Positions 23,226 to 32,301 of a stretch of 64,000 nt of DNA are shown piece after piece. Both the position numbers and the translations under genes were made by a program. A model generated the notes under the pieces. That model had not been told where the DNA came from, made no database searches, and saw only the letters and a program-made list of their open reading frames with translations. The stretch lies in contig NZ_CP060719.1 in the NCBI RefSeq assembly GCF_014396975.1, forward strand, positions 2,700,001 to 2,764,000, written 5' to 3'. Positions within the stretch are counted from its first letter, which is position 1. The number at the start of each line of letters is the position of its first letter. Source of the DNA: Thermomonas carbonis (lineage in GTDB: Bacteria; Pseudomonadota; Gammaproteobacteria; Xanthomonadales; Xanthomonadaceae).

Positions 23226-24413
23226 TCAGAAGCGTGCGCCGCGCGTGCGCGACTCGATCGGGGCCATCCTGCCCTGATCGTTGAGCTCCAGTTGCCGCAC
23301 TTCATACGGCGCGCCATAGCCGGCCGGCAGGTGCGCACGCGCGAACTGCAGGACCAGCATGCCGTCGCCGGCGCTCATCCACGCGGCGGCGTGCGCCTGC
23401 GACACCGGCCGCAGGCTGCCGTCCTTCGCTGTGGCGTAGAGCGTGCCGCGCGCCTCGTACCGGCCCGGCGAGGCGGCTTCCACCGGCAATGACACCCGCA
23501 GGTTGGCCGCATCCACGTCGAAGATCCCGCTGAAGCGCGCGGTCGGTTGTGCCACCGCGAATGCCGTGCGTGCATCGCGTGGCACGTCGCCGACATCGCT
23601 GAACACCTGCAGTTCCCACAAGCCCTTGGCATGGCTGGCGCTGGCGGGCACGGTGAACACCGCTTCCTGGCCACCGCCCGCGGCATTGCGCACCGCCACC
23701 GGCTGGCTGCTGCCATCCGGTGCGACCAGCAATGCCTGCGAGTCCACGTCGGTCTGGCGGCCCGCGTTGGTCGCACCGATCGCCACGCGCATGCGGCTGC
23801 CCGCAAGCGCCTGGTTGCGGTCGGCACGGGCGAACAGCACGCGGTCGCTGGCGGGTTCGAACACATGCACCACGTAGCGGCCACGTGCATTCGCCGCGCG
23901 CAGCACATGCCGTCCCGCGCCGCTGCCAGCGCCCAGCCGAATGATCTGGGTGCCCGCGCTCGCGTCCATGCCGGCCTTGCGCAGCGCATCGGCGTCGGCC
24001 GCCTGGGCGATGCCGATCTTGCGGCCTGCCACGTTCACGCTGAAGTCGCCGGCGCGCAGGCCAAGGCTGCCCTTGGCTGGACTGATACGCACCAGAGCGC
24101 CGGGCGCGGTCATCTGCAAGGGCACGCCGCGGGCGAGCTCGCTGCCTTCGACAGTCATCCAGTACTCGCGGCTTTCGGCCAGGAACGGCGCGCTGGCGGA
24201 GAGTTCGGCGTCGGGATCGAGCGCCCAGGAGAACGCAACCGGCTTGCGTTCGATGGCACCGGTGGGCGCCGGCAACACCGAGAGGCGCGTCGGCACTTGG
24301 TCGGACACACCGGCAGGCAGCAGCGGTTGCGCGGCATTCGCGATGCCGGCGGTGAACATGGTGGTGAATGCGGCCAACGCCGCGACACGGAGGATCGATG
24401 TGCGCATGGTCAT
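23226..24413 (-). CDS. DUF4785 exported protein
   Basis: 395 residues. A signal peptide (TSILRVAALAAFTTMFTAGIA, to about residue 28; sequence given only in part elsewhere) precedes a protein of beta-rich repeats with GRYVVHVFEPASDRVLFARA and VSLPVEAASPGRYEARGTLY, consistent with the DUF4785 family of secreted gammaproteobacterial proteins. Its role is not known; Ig-like folds and cell-surface binding are possible. Its ribosome site GAGGG overlaps the stop codon of the upstream secreted hydrolase, five bases away, so the two are co-translated or nearly so and should work together outside the cell or in the periplasm. Confidence 0.75.
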   Translation of the reverse strand: MTMRTSILRVAALAAFTTMFTAGIANAAQPLLPAGVSDQVPTRLSVLPAPTGAIERKPVAFSWALDPDAELSASAPFLAESREYWMTVEGSELARGVPLQMTAPGALVRISPAKGSLGLRAGDFSVNVAGRKIGIAQAADADALRKAGMDASAGTQIIRLGAGSGAGRHVLRAANARGRYVVHVFEPASDRVLFARADRNQALAGSRMRVAIGATNAGRQTDVDSQALLVAPDGSSQPVAVRNAAGGGQEAVFTVPASASHAKGLWELQVFSDVGDVPRDARTAFAVAQPTARFSGIFDVDAANLRVSLPVEAASPGRYEARGTLYATAKDGSLRPVSQAHAAAWMSAGDGMLVLQFARAHLPAGYGAPYEVRQLELNDQGRMAPIESRTRGARF

Positions 24414-24418
24414 GGCCC

Positions 24419-25285
24419 TCACTTCATGTCGTTGCGGAGGATGGTGTCCAGGCCGAAGCAGGCGCGCCGGCTCTGGTTGTGGCTCAGCGGCTCGCTGCCG
24501 GCCATGCGGGTCTTGTCCTGGAACCAGACGCTGCCCGCCGCCGACTGGCTGCTGCAGTTGAGGAAGCCGTCGGAGCAACTGTTGAGCCACCACTGGGTGG
24601 TTTCTAGGCCCACGTTCTCGGCGTAGCCGGCGCAGTAGCTGTCGGAATCCCAGATCGCCGAATCGACATCGGTGCCGACCACGCTGCGGAACAGTTTCGG
24701 CAGCGCCGGACGGCCGCTGGTGCCGTACAGGTTGTTGGCGTTGTAGCTCGCCATCCAGCTGACCTGCTGCATGCGCACGGCATCGGACTTGTAGCCCAGC
24801 AGCCAGCCCAGCGAGGTTTCGAACACGTTGCCGTTGGTCACCGCATCGGCCAGCGGGGTGCCCGCGGACGACGGGGCAAGCGCGTTCACGCGAACGATCT
24901 TGTTGATGATGTTCGGATAGCGGCTGTCGTAGGTGGGGTTGGACATGATCCAGCGGACCACGTTGCCGCCGTTGGAATGGGTGATCACGATCAGCTTGGT
25001 GATGCCCTTGGCATTGATGAAGCTGGTCAACTGGCCGGCCAGGCAGCCGGCGGCGCGGCTGTCCCACATGTACTGGTTGAAATCGCAGTTGATGACCACG
25101 TAGTTGGCCGGATTGACCAGGCCGTTGCGGACGTTGTTCACCATCTTCGGTTGCCAGTAGTCGTTGTAGGCATTGGTCTGGCTGCCGGTGCCGTGGACGA
25201 AGGCAACGCCGGTATTGGCGATGGCGGATGGTGCGGTGAAAACGGCGGCGCAGAACAACACCGCGCCGAATGCGTACTTGCGCAT
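24419..25285 (-). CDS. secreted alpha/beta hydrolase (lipase/esterase-like)
   Basis: 288 residues. Signal peptide to about residue 24 (AAVFTAPSAIANTG), oxyanion motif HGTG at 31-34 and nucleophile elbow THSNGG with Ser104, the pattern of triacylglycerol lipases and related esterases. Six cysteines in the mature part suggest disulfides, as expected for an exported enzyme. The start has a strong GGGGAGAG ribosome site. The gene is followed after five bases by the DUF4785 gene. Substrate is unknown; lipase, cutinase-like or polymer esterase are all possible. A CACCCG-CGGGTG hairpin lies 27 bases upstream of the start at 25312-25326. Confidence 0.8.
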   Translation of the reverse strand: MRKYAFGAVLFCAAVFTAPSAIANTGVAFVHGTGSQTNAYNDYWQPKMVNNVRNGLVNPANYVVINCDFNQYMWDSRAAGCLAGQLTSFINAKGITKLIVITHSNGGNVVRWIMSNPTYDSRYPNIINKIVRVNALAPSSAGTPLADAVTNGNVFETSLGWLLGYKSDAVRMQQVSWMASYNANNLYGTSGRPALPKLFRSVVGTDVDSAIWDSDSYCAGYAENVGLETTQWWLNSCSDGFLNCSSQSAAGSVWFQDKTRMAGSEPLSHNQSRRACFGLDTILRNDMK

Positions 25286-25434
25286 GGACTCTCCCCAGTC
25301 AGTAGCCGCGTCACCCGCGGCGGGTGCGATGCAAGCGCCCCCACGCCTGCATCGCGGTCGAGCATACGGATCGGTATGGGATTGTCATGACGCACTGCGA
25401 CAGCGGTCACGTTTTCGCGGCGGGCGCGCTGCGG

Positions 25435-26880
25435 TCAGTCCAATGCGTGGGCGATGCCGTCGCCCCAGGCCTGCAACTGGTCGAGCAAGGCAAGCTTGCT
25501 GCCGTCGTCGGCATGGACATCGCGCAAGTGCGCGATGTCGAGATGGAACTGGTCGAAGTCGAGCTCGGACAGTCCGCTGTCGCACTGCAAACGCTGGCGC
25601 CGGTAGTCGTCCCAACGCGCGCGTTCGGCAGGCAACAAGGTCTCCGGCCAGTTGCGTGCGCGATAGCGGAACAGCAACTCCGGCAAGCGCGCGTCGCGGA
25701 AGGCGTACTGCGCCTTGGCCAGCAAATGCGGCGGCGTGCCGCGCACCTGCGCGAGCAGGCGTTTGTCGCCGTCGCCGATGAATCCGCCGTACAGCGCGGC
25801 ATCCGCGTCGATGGTGTCGGCGGGACGATCGCGGGCGAACACGCGACGCACTTTCTCGGCAAGCATCGGTCCGACGTCACGGATGCGCGCGGCACGCGCC
25901 TGCACAAGATCGCGGTCGATGCCGAGCCTGTCGAAGTCGGCATGGCGCAGATGGTCCCAGGCGACCAGCGCCGGGCATTTGTTGAGATGCACGGTCTTCA
26001 GCGGCACGCGCCGCTCGCCTCCGGGCAGATCGGCCTGACGGATGTACAGGCGTTCGGCGATGGCCTCGGCATCGAGGTCGAGCAGGGCGTCGGGATCCTC
26101 GGCCAGGTCGAACACGATCACCTGTGAGTCGATCTGCGGATGCCGGGCCAACGGAATCACTGGCGCAGCGCACAGGCGCGAGGCCGGGAAGCGCTGCGAG
26201 ACGTGCAGCACCGGGGTCATCGCGACCACGTCGAGCAGGGTGGCGGCGAAGCGCTTGTCGCGCAGGCGCAGGGTGTAATCCCACAGCCGCGGCTGCGCCT
26301 GCTTGAACAGCCGGGCCAAGCCGATCGTCGCGCGCACGTCGCTCAAGGCCTCGTGGGCGTCGCCGATGCGCAGGCCGTTGTCCTCGGCCAGGTGTTCCAG
26401 TTTGAAGCTGGTACCGCCGCCGTCCTCGCGCTGCCGCCAGGCGATGCCGTCTGGCCGCAATGCATGCATCAGCCGCAGCGCATCCAGCAGGTCCCAGCGC
26501 GAATTTCCGCCGCGCCATTCGCGTTCGTAGGGATCGAAGAAATTGCGATACAGCCCGTGGCGGACGAATTCGTCGTCGAAACGCAGGGAGTTGTAGCCAG
26601 CGCTGCAGGTTTCGGGTCGCGTCATCTCCTCGACGATGCGGGCGAAGGCTTCCCCTTCGTTGACGCCATCGCGCAGCGCGGCCTGCGGGGTGATGCCGGT
26701 GATCAGGGTCGCGACCGGCGAGGGCAGCAGGTCGTTGGCCGGCTGCACGAAGAAGCTGATCGGCTCGTCGATCTGGTTGAGGTCGGCGTCGGTGCGGATC
26801 GCGGCGAACTGGGCGATGCGGGTCCGGCGCGGATCGGCACCGAAGGTTTCGAGGTCGTAGAAAAGGAAGCTGGCGGTCAT
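25435..26880 (-). CDS. sbcB: exodeoxyribonuclease I
   Basis: 481 residues, close to E. coli ExoI (475). It degrades single-stranded DNA 3' to 5' in recombination and mismatch repair. DEDDh exonuclease motifs are visible: FLFYDLETFGADPRRTRIAQFAA at the start (shown in part as YDLETFG), the second aspartate region SLRFDDEFVR, and HEALSDVRATIGLA for the third; the C-terminal half is the ExoI-specific SH3-like and helical extension. A 149-base gap to the secreted hydrolase gene contains only a small CACCCG hairpin. Nothing in the 119 bases downstream except a CGGCTGC-GCAGCCG inverted repeat. Confidence 0.93.
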   Translation of the reverse strand: MTASFLFYDLETFGADPRRTRIAQFAAIRTDADLNQIDEPISFFVQPANDLLPSPVATLITGITPQAALRDGVNEGEAFARIVEEMTRPETCSAGYNSLRFDDEFVRHGLYRNFFDPYEREWRGGNSRWDLLDALRLMHALRPDGIAWRQREDGGGTSFKLEHLAEDNGLRIGDAHEALSDVRATIGLARLFKQAQPRLWDYTLRLRDKRFAATLLDVVAMTPVLHVSQRFPASRLCAAPVIPLARHPQIDSQVIVFDLAEDPDALLDLDAEAIAERLYIRQADLPGGERRVPLKTVHLNKCPALVAWDHLRHADFDRLGIDRDLVQARAARIRDVGPMLAEKVRRVFARDRPADTIDADAALYGGFIGDGDKRLLAQVRGTPPHLLAKAQYAFRDARLPELLFRYRARNWPETLLPAERARWDDYRRQRLQCDSGLSELDFDQFHLDIAHLRDVHADDGSKLALLDQLQAWGDGIAHALD

Positions 26881-26999
26881 TGCCGGATTGTAAGAGCGGT
26901 TTGCCGGCTGCGCCTGCGCCTACCGGCAGCCGTTCGCTGCGCCGCTCGGAATGCGGCTACGCAAACGCCAGCCGGTCTCGCAGTCGCTGGTCAGCTTGA

Positions 27000-28349
27000 T
27001 CAAAGCGGATCGAGTCGAGCGAGTATTGCTGCGTCGAGCACATCCCAGTCCACGGTGTCGAGCGAAGCAACGTCGCGTGTCGCGTCTTCCAGAATCACGC
27101 GTTGCACTTCGCTGCGATGCAGGGCGACGGAATACGGAATGCGCATGAAGCTGACCATCGCGTAATGCGGGACGAAGCGGCCGGGGTGACGCTCCTGCAA
27201 TGCGAGTTCGAGCTGGCGTTGCAGCAGAAACGCGGCATCGTCCACCTTGTCGCGCATCTCGATGTAGTTCTCCAGCGCCATCTGCTGGATCGCTTCGGCG
27301 TCGGGCTTGCGCTGCGCCTCGAAGGCGGCGAAGGCATCGGACAGCGACGCATTGGCGTCGAGATGATCGGCCAATGCGACGCAATCTTCGAACGCGCAGT
27401 TCATGCCCTGGCCGTGGAACGGCACCATCGCGTGGGCGGCATCGCCGATCAGCACCGCGCGCCCGTCCAGGTGCCAGCGGTCAAGATACAGCGTGCCCAG
27501 GGTGCCGACCGGATTCGCTTCGTAATCGTCGCGCAGGTCGGGAATCAGCGGCAGCGTGTCGGGGAAGTCGTGCATGAAGAATGCTTGCGCTTCGTCGGCC
27601 GTGCGCACGGTTTCGAAGCTCGGGTGTTCGCCGGCATGCGGCATGAACAGGGTGACGGTGAAGGTGCATTCGTCATTGGGCAGGGCAATGCACATGTAAT
27701 GCCCGCGCGGCCAGATGTGCAGCGCGTTCGCTTCGATGCGGAAACCACCATCGTTCGCGGGCGGAATCTCCAATTCCTTGTAGCCATGATCCAGCCATTC
27801 GGTGCGCTCGCCCAGCGGCAGCACCCTGGCGATCTCGCCGCGCAAACTGGAGCCTGCGCCGTCTGCACCGACCAGCGCCTGGAAGGGCTTGCGGGTCTCA
27901 TGGCCGTCGCCCTTGAACACGGCAACCTTGTCGACGAAGTCCACCGATGCCAGCCCGTGCTCGAAGTGCAGGCGCGCGCCATGCGATTCGGCAATATCGA
28001 GCAGGACGATGTTGAGCTCGCCGCGGTTGATCGACCAGATCACCTCGGAATCGTCGCGGCCGTAGCGTTGCAGGCCGGGCTCGCCCTGCAGCGGGTGCAC
28101 GTAGCGGCCACGCATCATCACCGCCTGCGCCATCACCGCGCCATCCGCGCCTGCCTGGCGCAGCGCATGCAGGCCGCGTTCTGCCAACGCGAGGTTGATC
28201 GAGCGCCCGCCGGCGTAACCATGCACGCGCGGGTCGCCGCGGCGTTCGTACACATCCACCGACCAGCCACGCTGGGCCAGCAGGATCGCGAGCAGGGCGC
28301 CAGCCAGGCCGCCACCGACGATGGTGATCCCGCGCGCGTCAGCGTTCAT
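27000..28349 (-). CDS. kmo: kynurenine 3-monooxygenase
   Basis: 449 residues. FAD- and NADPH-dependent hydroxylation of kynurenine to 3-hydroxykynurenine. FAD-binding GGGLAGALLAILLAQRG follows the N-terminal strand; the substrate-side motif GYAGGRSINLALAERG and the second FAD motif VLIGDAAHAMVPFHGQGMN are typical. The ATG at 28349 lies inside the end of kynU (11-base overlap) and gives MNADARGITIVGGG; an upstream reading to 28394 would add residues in front of the flavin fold. It is the last gene of the kynurenine run. A C-terminal hydrophobic tail for membrane association is not obvious. Confidence 0.95.
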   Translation of the reverse strand: MNADARGITIVGGGLAGALLAILLAQRGWSVDVYERRGDPRVHGYAGGRSINLALAERGLHALRQAGADGAVMAQAVMMRGRYVHPLQGEPGLQRYGRDDSEVIWSINRGELNIVLLDIAESHGARLHFEHGLASVDFVDKVAVFKGDGHETRKPFQALVGADGAGSSLRGEIARVLPLGERTEWLDHGYKELEIPPANDGGFRIEANALHIWPRGHYMCIALPNDECTFTVTLFMPHAGEHPSFETVRTADEAQAFFMHDFPDTLPLIPDLRDDYEANPVGTLGTLYLDRWHLDGRAVLIGDAAHAMVPFHGQGMNCAFEDCVALADHLDANASLSDAFAAFEAQRKPDAEAIQQMALENYIEMRDKVDDAAFLLQRQLELALQERHPGRFVPHYAMVSFMRIPYSVALHRSEVQRVILEDATRDVASLDTVDWDVLDAAILARLDPL

Positions 28350-29613
28350 CGCGCCACTCCCGCACCGTATTGGCGAAGCGCAGGACATCGGCATAGGTGT
28401 TGTACAGCGGCACCGGCGAGATGCGGATCACGTCCGGTTCGCGCCAATCGCCGAGTACGCCGCGCGTGGCGAGGAACTCGAACAGGTCGCGACCACGCTC
28501 GCGACCGCCGATCACCCGGATCGACAGCTGGCAGCCGCGCCGTGAGGCTTCCCTCGGGGTGACGACCTGCAGCACATCGCGCAACTCGGCATCGATCAGT
28601 TGCTCAAGGTAACCGGTCAGCGCTTCCGACTTGGCGCGCAGCGCAGGCAAGGTCGCGCGGTCAAACTGGTCCAGCGAGGCGCGCAGCGGCGCAAGGCCGA
28701 GGATCGGCGGATTCGACAATTGCCAGCCATCCGCGCCGGGGGTGGGATCGAAGTGCGGGCCCATCTTGAAACGTACGCTTTGGTCGTTGCCCCACCAGCC
28801 GGCGAAACGCGGGCGTTCGGTGCGCGCATGACGCTCGTGCACGAAGCAGCCGGCGACCGCGCCCGGTCCCGAGTTCATGTATTTGTAATGGCACCACACT
28901 GCGAAGTCGGCGCCGCTGTCATGGAGTTGCAAGGGCAGGTTTCCGACAGCATGGGCGAGGTCGAAACCGACGGTCGCGCCCGCCGCATGCCCAAGCCGGG
29001 TGATTTCCTTGAGGTCGAAGGCCTGGCCGGTGCGGTACTGCACTCCCGGCCAGACGATTGCCGCCAGCCGCGGGCCGTGTTCGCCGATGGCGCGTTCGAT
29101 CGTCGCCATCGAGAACGTGCCGTCGGGCTCGTCCGGCTCGACCTCGACCAGCGCGTCGGCCGGATCGAAGCCGTGGACGCGCAGTTGTGATTCCAGCGCG
29201 TAGCGGTCGGACGGGAATGCGCCCGCTTCCATCAGCAGCACCGGGCGTTCGTGGGTCGGGCGGTAAAAGCTCACCAGCATCAGGTGCAAGTTGGCGGTCA
29301 GCGAGTTCATCGCCACCACTTCCTGCGGCTGCGCGCCGACCACGCGCGCCAGTGGATCGCGCACCAGTTCGTGATAGGGCATCCACTGCGCCTGGCCGGT
29401 GAAGTGGCCTTCCACGGCTTGGGTTGCCCATTTGTCGAGCACTTCCTCGATATACGCGCGCGCGCCCTTCGGCTGCAGGCCCAGCGAGTTGCCGACGAAG
29501 TACGCCTGCGGCTTGCCGTCGTGCAACGGCAGGTGGAATTCGTCGCGGAAATGGCGCAGCGGATCGGCGGCGTCGCGGGATTGCGCGTACGCGTCGGTGT
29601 AAATCTCGGTCAT
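28339..29613 (-). CDS. kynU: kynureninase
   Basis: 424 residues. PLP enzyme cleaving kynurenine or 3-hydroxykynurenine to (3-hydroxy)anthranilate and alanine. The fold-type I signature is clear: YFVGNSLGLQPKGA near the N-terminus, GFDLAHAVGNLPLQLHD with the cofactor-binding Asp, and the PLP lysine region AVWCHYKYMNSGPGAVAGCFVH. Start at 29613 is chosen because it overlaps the stop of the ACMSD gene (ATGA); the open frame to 29643 reads into that gene. Together with Kmo and HAO it feeds 3-hydroxyanthranilate degradation. Confidence 0.95.
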   Translation of the reverse strand: MTEIYTDAYAQSRDAADPLRHFRDEFHLPLHDGKPQAYFVGNSLGLQPKGARAYIEEVLDKWATQAVEGHFTGQAQWMPYHELVRDPLARVVGAQPQEVVAMNSLTANLHLMLVSFYRPTHERPVLLMEAGAFPSDRYALESQLRVHGFDPADALVEVEPDEPDGTFSMATIERAIGEHGPRLAAIVWPGVQYRTGQAFDLKEITRLGHAAGATVGFDLAHAVGNLPLQLHDSGADFAVWCHYKYMNSGPGAVAGCFVHERHARTERPRFAGWWGNDQSVRFKMGPHFDPTPGADGWQLSNPPILGLAPLRASLDQFDRATLPALRAKSEALTGYLEQLIDAELRDVLQVVTPREASRRGCQLSIRVIGGRERGRDLFEFLATRGVLGDWREPDVIRISPVPLYNTYADVLRFANTVREWRDER

Positions 29614-30635
29614 GCAAACCTCGAGGCCGGCAGGCCTAGCCATTCCAGCGCTGTGCCGTGGTAGATGCGGGCACGTTGCGCTTCGTCCAGCGCGAGGCGT
29701 TCGATGCCTTCACCCGGCACCTGTTCTCCCAAGGGGAAGGGATAGTCGGTGCCCAGCATCACCCGCTCGATCCCGCAGGTCTCCAACAGGTAACGCAGTG
29801 CGGCATCATCGGCCACCCAGGAATCGAAATACAGTCGCTTCAGATACTCGCGCGGATTGCGGAAATTGTCGGTGGCGACCAGATCCGGGCGCATGTTGAA
29901 GCCATGCTCGATGCGGCCGATGGTGTACGGAAAACTGCCGCCTCCGTGGGCCATGCACACGCGCAGTTTCGGCAGCCGTTCCAGTACGCCACCAAACACC
30001 AGGCAGCAGGCCGCGCGCGACTGCTCCGCCGGCATCCCGACCAGCCACGGCAGCCAATACTTTGGCATGGTGTCGGTTCCCATCATGTCCCACGGGTGCA
30101 CCAGGATCGCTGCGCCGAGGTCGCTGGCGCACTGGAAGAACTCGAACAGTTCGGGCGCGTCGAGATTCCAGTGCGCATCGTTGGGCCCGTTGAGGTGCGA
30201 GCCGACCTGCACGCCCTGCAGGCCGAGTTCGTCCATGCAGCGTTCCAGTTCACGGATCGCGAGCTGCGGACTCTGCAACGGCACCGTGCCGATACCCGCG
30301 TAATGCCGCGGGTAATCGCGACAGGTCTGCGCCATGTGGTCGTTGAGTGCCTTGTGCAGTTCCAGCGCCTGGTGTGGCTTGGCCCATTCGCTGAACATCA
30401 CCGGCACCGTGCTCAGCACCTGCACCTGCACGCCGAAGCCCGCGTAGTCGTCGATGCGGATCTGCGGATCCCAGGTCTTCGGCCAGATCTCGCGGAAGAA
30501 CTTGCCGTCCTTGTAGATGCGGTGGCGGCCATCATCGCCGTGGTGGATCACCGGAAAGCGGACGTCGCCGTACTTGGCCGCCAGATCCGGCCAGTCGCGC
30601 GGCAGGTAGTGGGCGTGGATATCGATCTTCAGCAT
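29610..30635 (-). CDS. 2-amino-3-carboxymuconate-6-semialdehyde decarboxylase (ACMSD)
   Basis: 341 residues, an amidohydrolase-superfamily metal enzyme. The product begins MLKIDIHAHYLPRDWPDLA with the zinc-binding HxH; ILVHPWDMMG and MAHGGGSFPYTIGRIEHG supply further metal and active-site His residues, and RVMLGTDYPFPLGEQ the conserved Asp. This matches NbaD/ACMSD, which decarboxylates the ring-opened product of 3-hydroxyanthranilate. Position between HAO and kynU supports the assignment. The start at 30635 is the one that leaves the HxH at residues 7-9 as in the family. This step diverts carbon away from quinolinate and NAD synthesis. Confidence 0.93.
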   Translation of the reverse strand: MLKIDIHAHYLPRDWPDLAAKYGDVRFPVIHHGDDGRHRIYKDGKFFREIWPKTWDPQIRIDDYAGFGVQVQVLSTVPVMFSEWAKPHQALELHKALNDHMAQTCRDYPRHYAGIGTVPLQSPQLAIRELERCMDELGLQGVQVGSHLNGPNDAHWNLDAPELFEFFQCASDLGAAILVHPWDMMGTDTMPKYWLPWLVGMPAEQSRAACCLVFGGVLERLPKLRVCMAHGGGSFPYTIGRIEHGFNMRPDLVATDNFRNPREYLKRLYFDSWVADDAALRYLLETCGIERVMLGTDYPFPLGEQVPGEGIERLALDEAQRARIYHGTALEWLGLPASRFA

Positions 30636-30648
30636 GCGGGTCGCCCGG

Positions 30649-31197
30649 TCACGTGATGTCCGCCTGCGACTGCGCATCCAGATCAAAGCGCGTCGGTCGC
30701 GGGTTGAGGGTGCCGCATTGATCGCAGGTGCGCAGGTGTTCGTCGCGATAGAAGCGCTCGAACACGCGGAAGAAGTCCTGTTCGATGTCGACCAGGTGGA
30801 AGAATTCCTCGTACAACTTGTGATTGCAGCTGACGCAGAACCACATGAGAGCGTCGTCCTCGTGCGGCAAGCGTTTGCGTTCGATGACCAGACCGATGCT
30901 GCCCGCCATGCGTTGTGGCGAATGCGGCACGTGCGGCGGCAGGTAGAACATCTCGCCAGCCTTGATCGGGATGTCGCGGACCGCGCCGTCCTCTTGGATG
31001 CGCAGGACCATCTCGCCTTCCAACTGGTAGAACCACTCCGGACCGTCCTCGTAGTGATAGTCGGTGCGTGCGTTCGGGCCGCCGACGATCATCACGATGT
31101 AGTCGCCATCGACGATGCACTTGTTGCCGACCGGCGGTTTCAGCAGGTGGCGGTGCTCGTCGATCCAGGCCTGCAGGTTGATCGGATTCGGCAGCAT
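30649..31197 (-). CDS. nbaC: 3-hydroxyanthranilate 3,4-dioxygenase
   Basis: 182 residues, the bacterial single-cupin form. It opens the ring of 3-hydroxyanthranilate. The iron site lies in the cupin around [22 protein letters not shown], and HVPHSPQR gives another ligand His. The C-terminal part carries two CxxC pairs, CVSC and CDQC, forming the rubredoxin-like second iron site seen in the Ralstonia enzyme. Starts one base after the RidA stop, so it is tightly packed in the operon. Gene symbols in use are nbaC or haaO. Confidence 0.95.
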   Translation of the reverse strand: MLPNPINLQAWIDEHRHLLKPPVGNKCIVDGDYIVMIVGGPNARTDYHYEDGPEWFYQLEGEMVLRIQEDGAVRDIPIKAGEMFYLPPHVPHSPQRMAGSIGLVIERKRLPHEDDALMWFCVSCNHKLYEEFFHLVDIEQDFFRVFERFYRDEHLRTCDQCGTLNPRPTRFDLDAQSQADIT

Positions 31198-31198
31198 G

Positions 31199-31639
31199 TC
31201 AGTCCTTCAGTGCAGCGATGCACTTCAGTTCGATCGCGATCGGCGTAGGCAGCGCGGTGATGCCCAGGGTGGTGCGGCAGGGCGCAGTCGCGGCATCGGG
31301 AAAGTGTTCCGCCCAGATCGCGTTGTAGGCCTTGAAGTCGCGGGCCATGTCGGTGAGGTAAACGGTGACATCGACCAGGTCGTCCCACGTTGCGCCGCTG
31401 GCCTCGAGCACTGCGCGAACATTGGCGAACACCGCACGCGCCTGCGCCTCGATGTCGTATTTTCGCAGTCGGCCGTCGGCGAAATAGTCATTGCCCGGGA
31501 TCGTGTTGTCCGACGGCGTGCGTGGTCCGATCCCGGACAGGAACAGCAGGTCGCCGACCCGCCGCGCATGCGGATAACTTCCGACCGCTTTTGGCGCGGC
31601 ATCGGCGTGGATCGAACGATCCTGATCCGCGCCCGACAT
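31199..31639 (-). CDS. RidA-family 2-aminomuconate deaminase (predicted)
   Basis: 146 residues, a YjgF/RidA-type trimer subunit. Conserved marks are [14 protein letters not shown], the substrate Arg in [14 protein letters not shown] and a terminal IELKCIAAL. General RidA proteins hydrolyse reactive imines; members in kynurenine or aminophenol clusters act as 2-aminomuconate deaminases (AmnD/NbaF type). That more specific role is inferred from the position between HAO and the aldehyde dehydrogenase run. Its start overlaps the stop of the carbonic anhydrase gene by one base (TGATG). Confidence 0.82.
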   Translation of the reverse strand: MSGADQDRSIHADAAPKAVGSYPHARRVGDLLFLSGIGPRTPSDNTIPGNDYFADGRLRKYDIEAQARAVFANVRAVLEASGATWDDLVDVTVYLTDMARDFKAYNAIWAEHFPDAATAPCRTTLGITALPTPIAIELKCIAALKD

Positions 31640-32301
31640 CAGCGATCTTCCTTGTCGATGCTGATGGCGGCCAGCGCGGCGGCGTACTGCGGTTCCAACT
31701 GGTCTGACGCGGCGACGTTGAGGCCGAGGTCATGCACGCGGCCGTCGCGCAGCGTATAGACCCAGCCATGAACCGACAGCACTTGGCCACGTGCCCAGGC
31801 ATCGCGGACGATGGTGGTCTGGCAGACGTTGGCCACCTGTTCGAGCGCGTTCAACTCGCACAGGCGGTCGTGCTGGAGGGGCTCGTCGCCGGCATCGAGC
31901 AGCAACTGTGCATGCTTGGTGGAGACGTCGCCGACATGGCGGATCCAGTTGTCGGCCAAACCCACCCGCGCATTGGTCAGCGCCGCATGCACGCCACCGC
32001 AGCCGTAATGGCCCACGACCAGAATGTGCTCCACCTTGAGCACGTCCACCGCGAACTGGATCACCGACAGGCAGTTGAGGTCGGTGTGCACGACGACATT
32101 GGCGATGTTGCGATGGACGAACACTTCGCCCGGTGCGAGGTCGACCACCTGGTTCGCCGGCACCCGCGAATCCGAACAGCCGATCCACAGGTATTTCGGT
32201 GCCTGCTGTCCGGACAACCGCTCGAAGAAACCCGGATCCTCGCGCGAGACGCGCTCGGCCCAAGCCCGGTTGTTGCGCAGCAGGTCGTCGAGTCGGTTCA
32301 T
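31639..32301 (-). CDS. can: beta-class carbonic anhydrase
   Basis: 220 residues. Zinc ligands are visible in WIGCSDSRVPANQV (Cys and the Asp-Arg dyad) and VVGHYGCGGVHAAL (His and Cys), matching E. coli Can (220 residues). It interconverts CO2 and bicarbonate. In this operon it may handle CO2 released by the ACMSD step or supply bicarbonate generally; that link is inference. Overlaps the stop of the gene upstream by four bases and the RidA start by one base, so it is firmly part of the unit. Confidence 0.93.
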   Translation of the reverse strand: MNRLDDLLRNNRAWAERVSREDPGFFERLSGQQAPKYLWIGCSDSRVPANQVVDLAPGEVFVHRNIANVVVHTDLNCLSVIQFAVDVLKVEHILVVGHYGCGGVHAALTNARVGLADNWIRHVGDVSTKHAQLLLDAGDEPLQHDRLCELNALEQVANVCQTTIVRDAWARGQVLSVHGWVYTLRDGRVHDLGLNVAASDQLEPQYAAALAAISIDKEDR

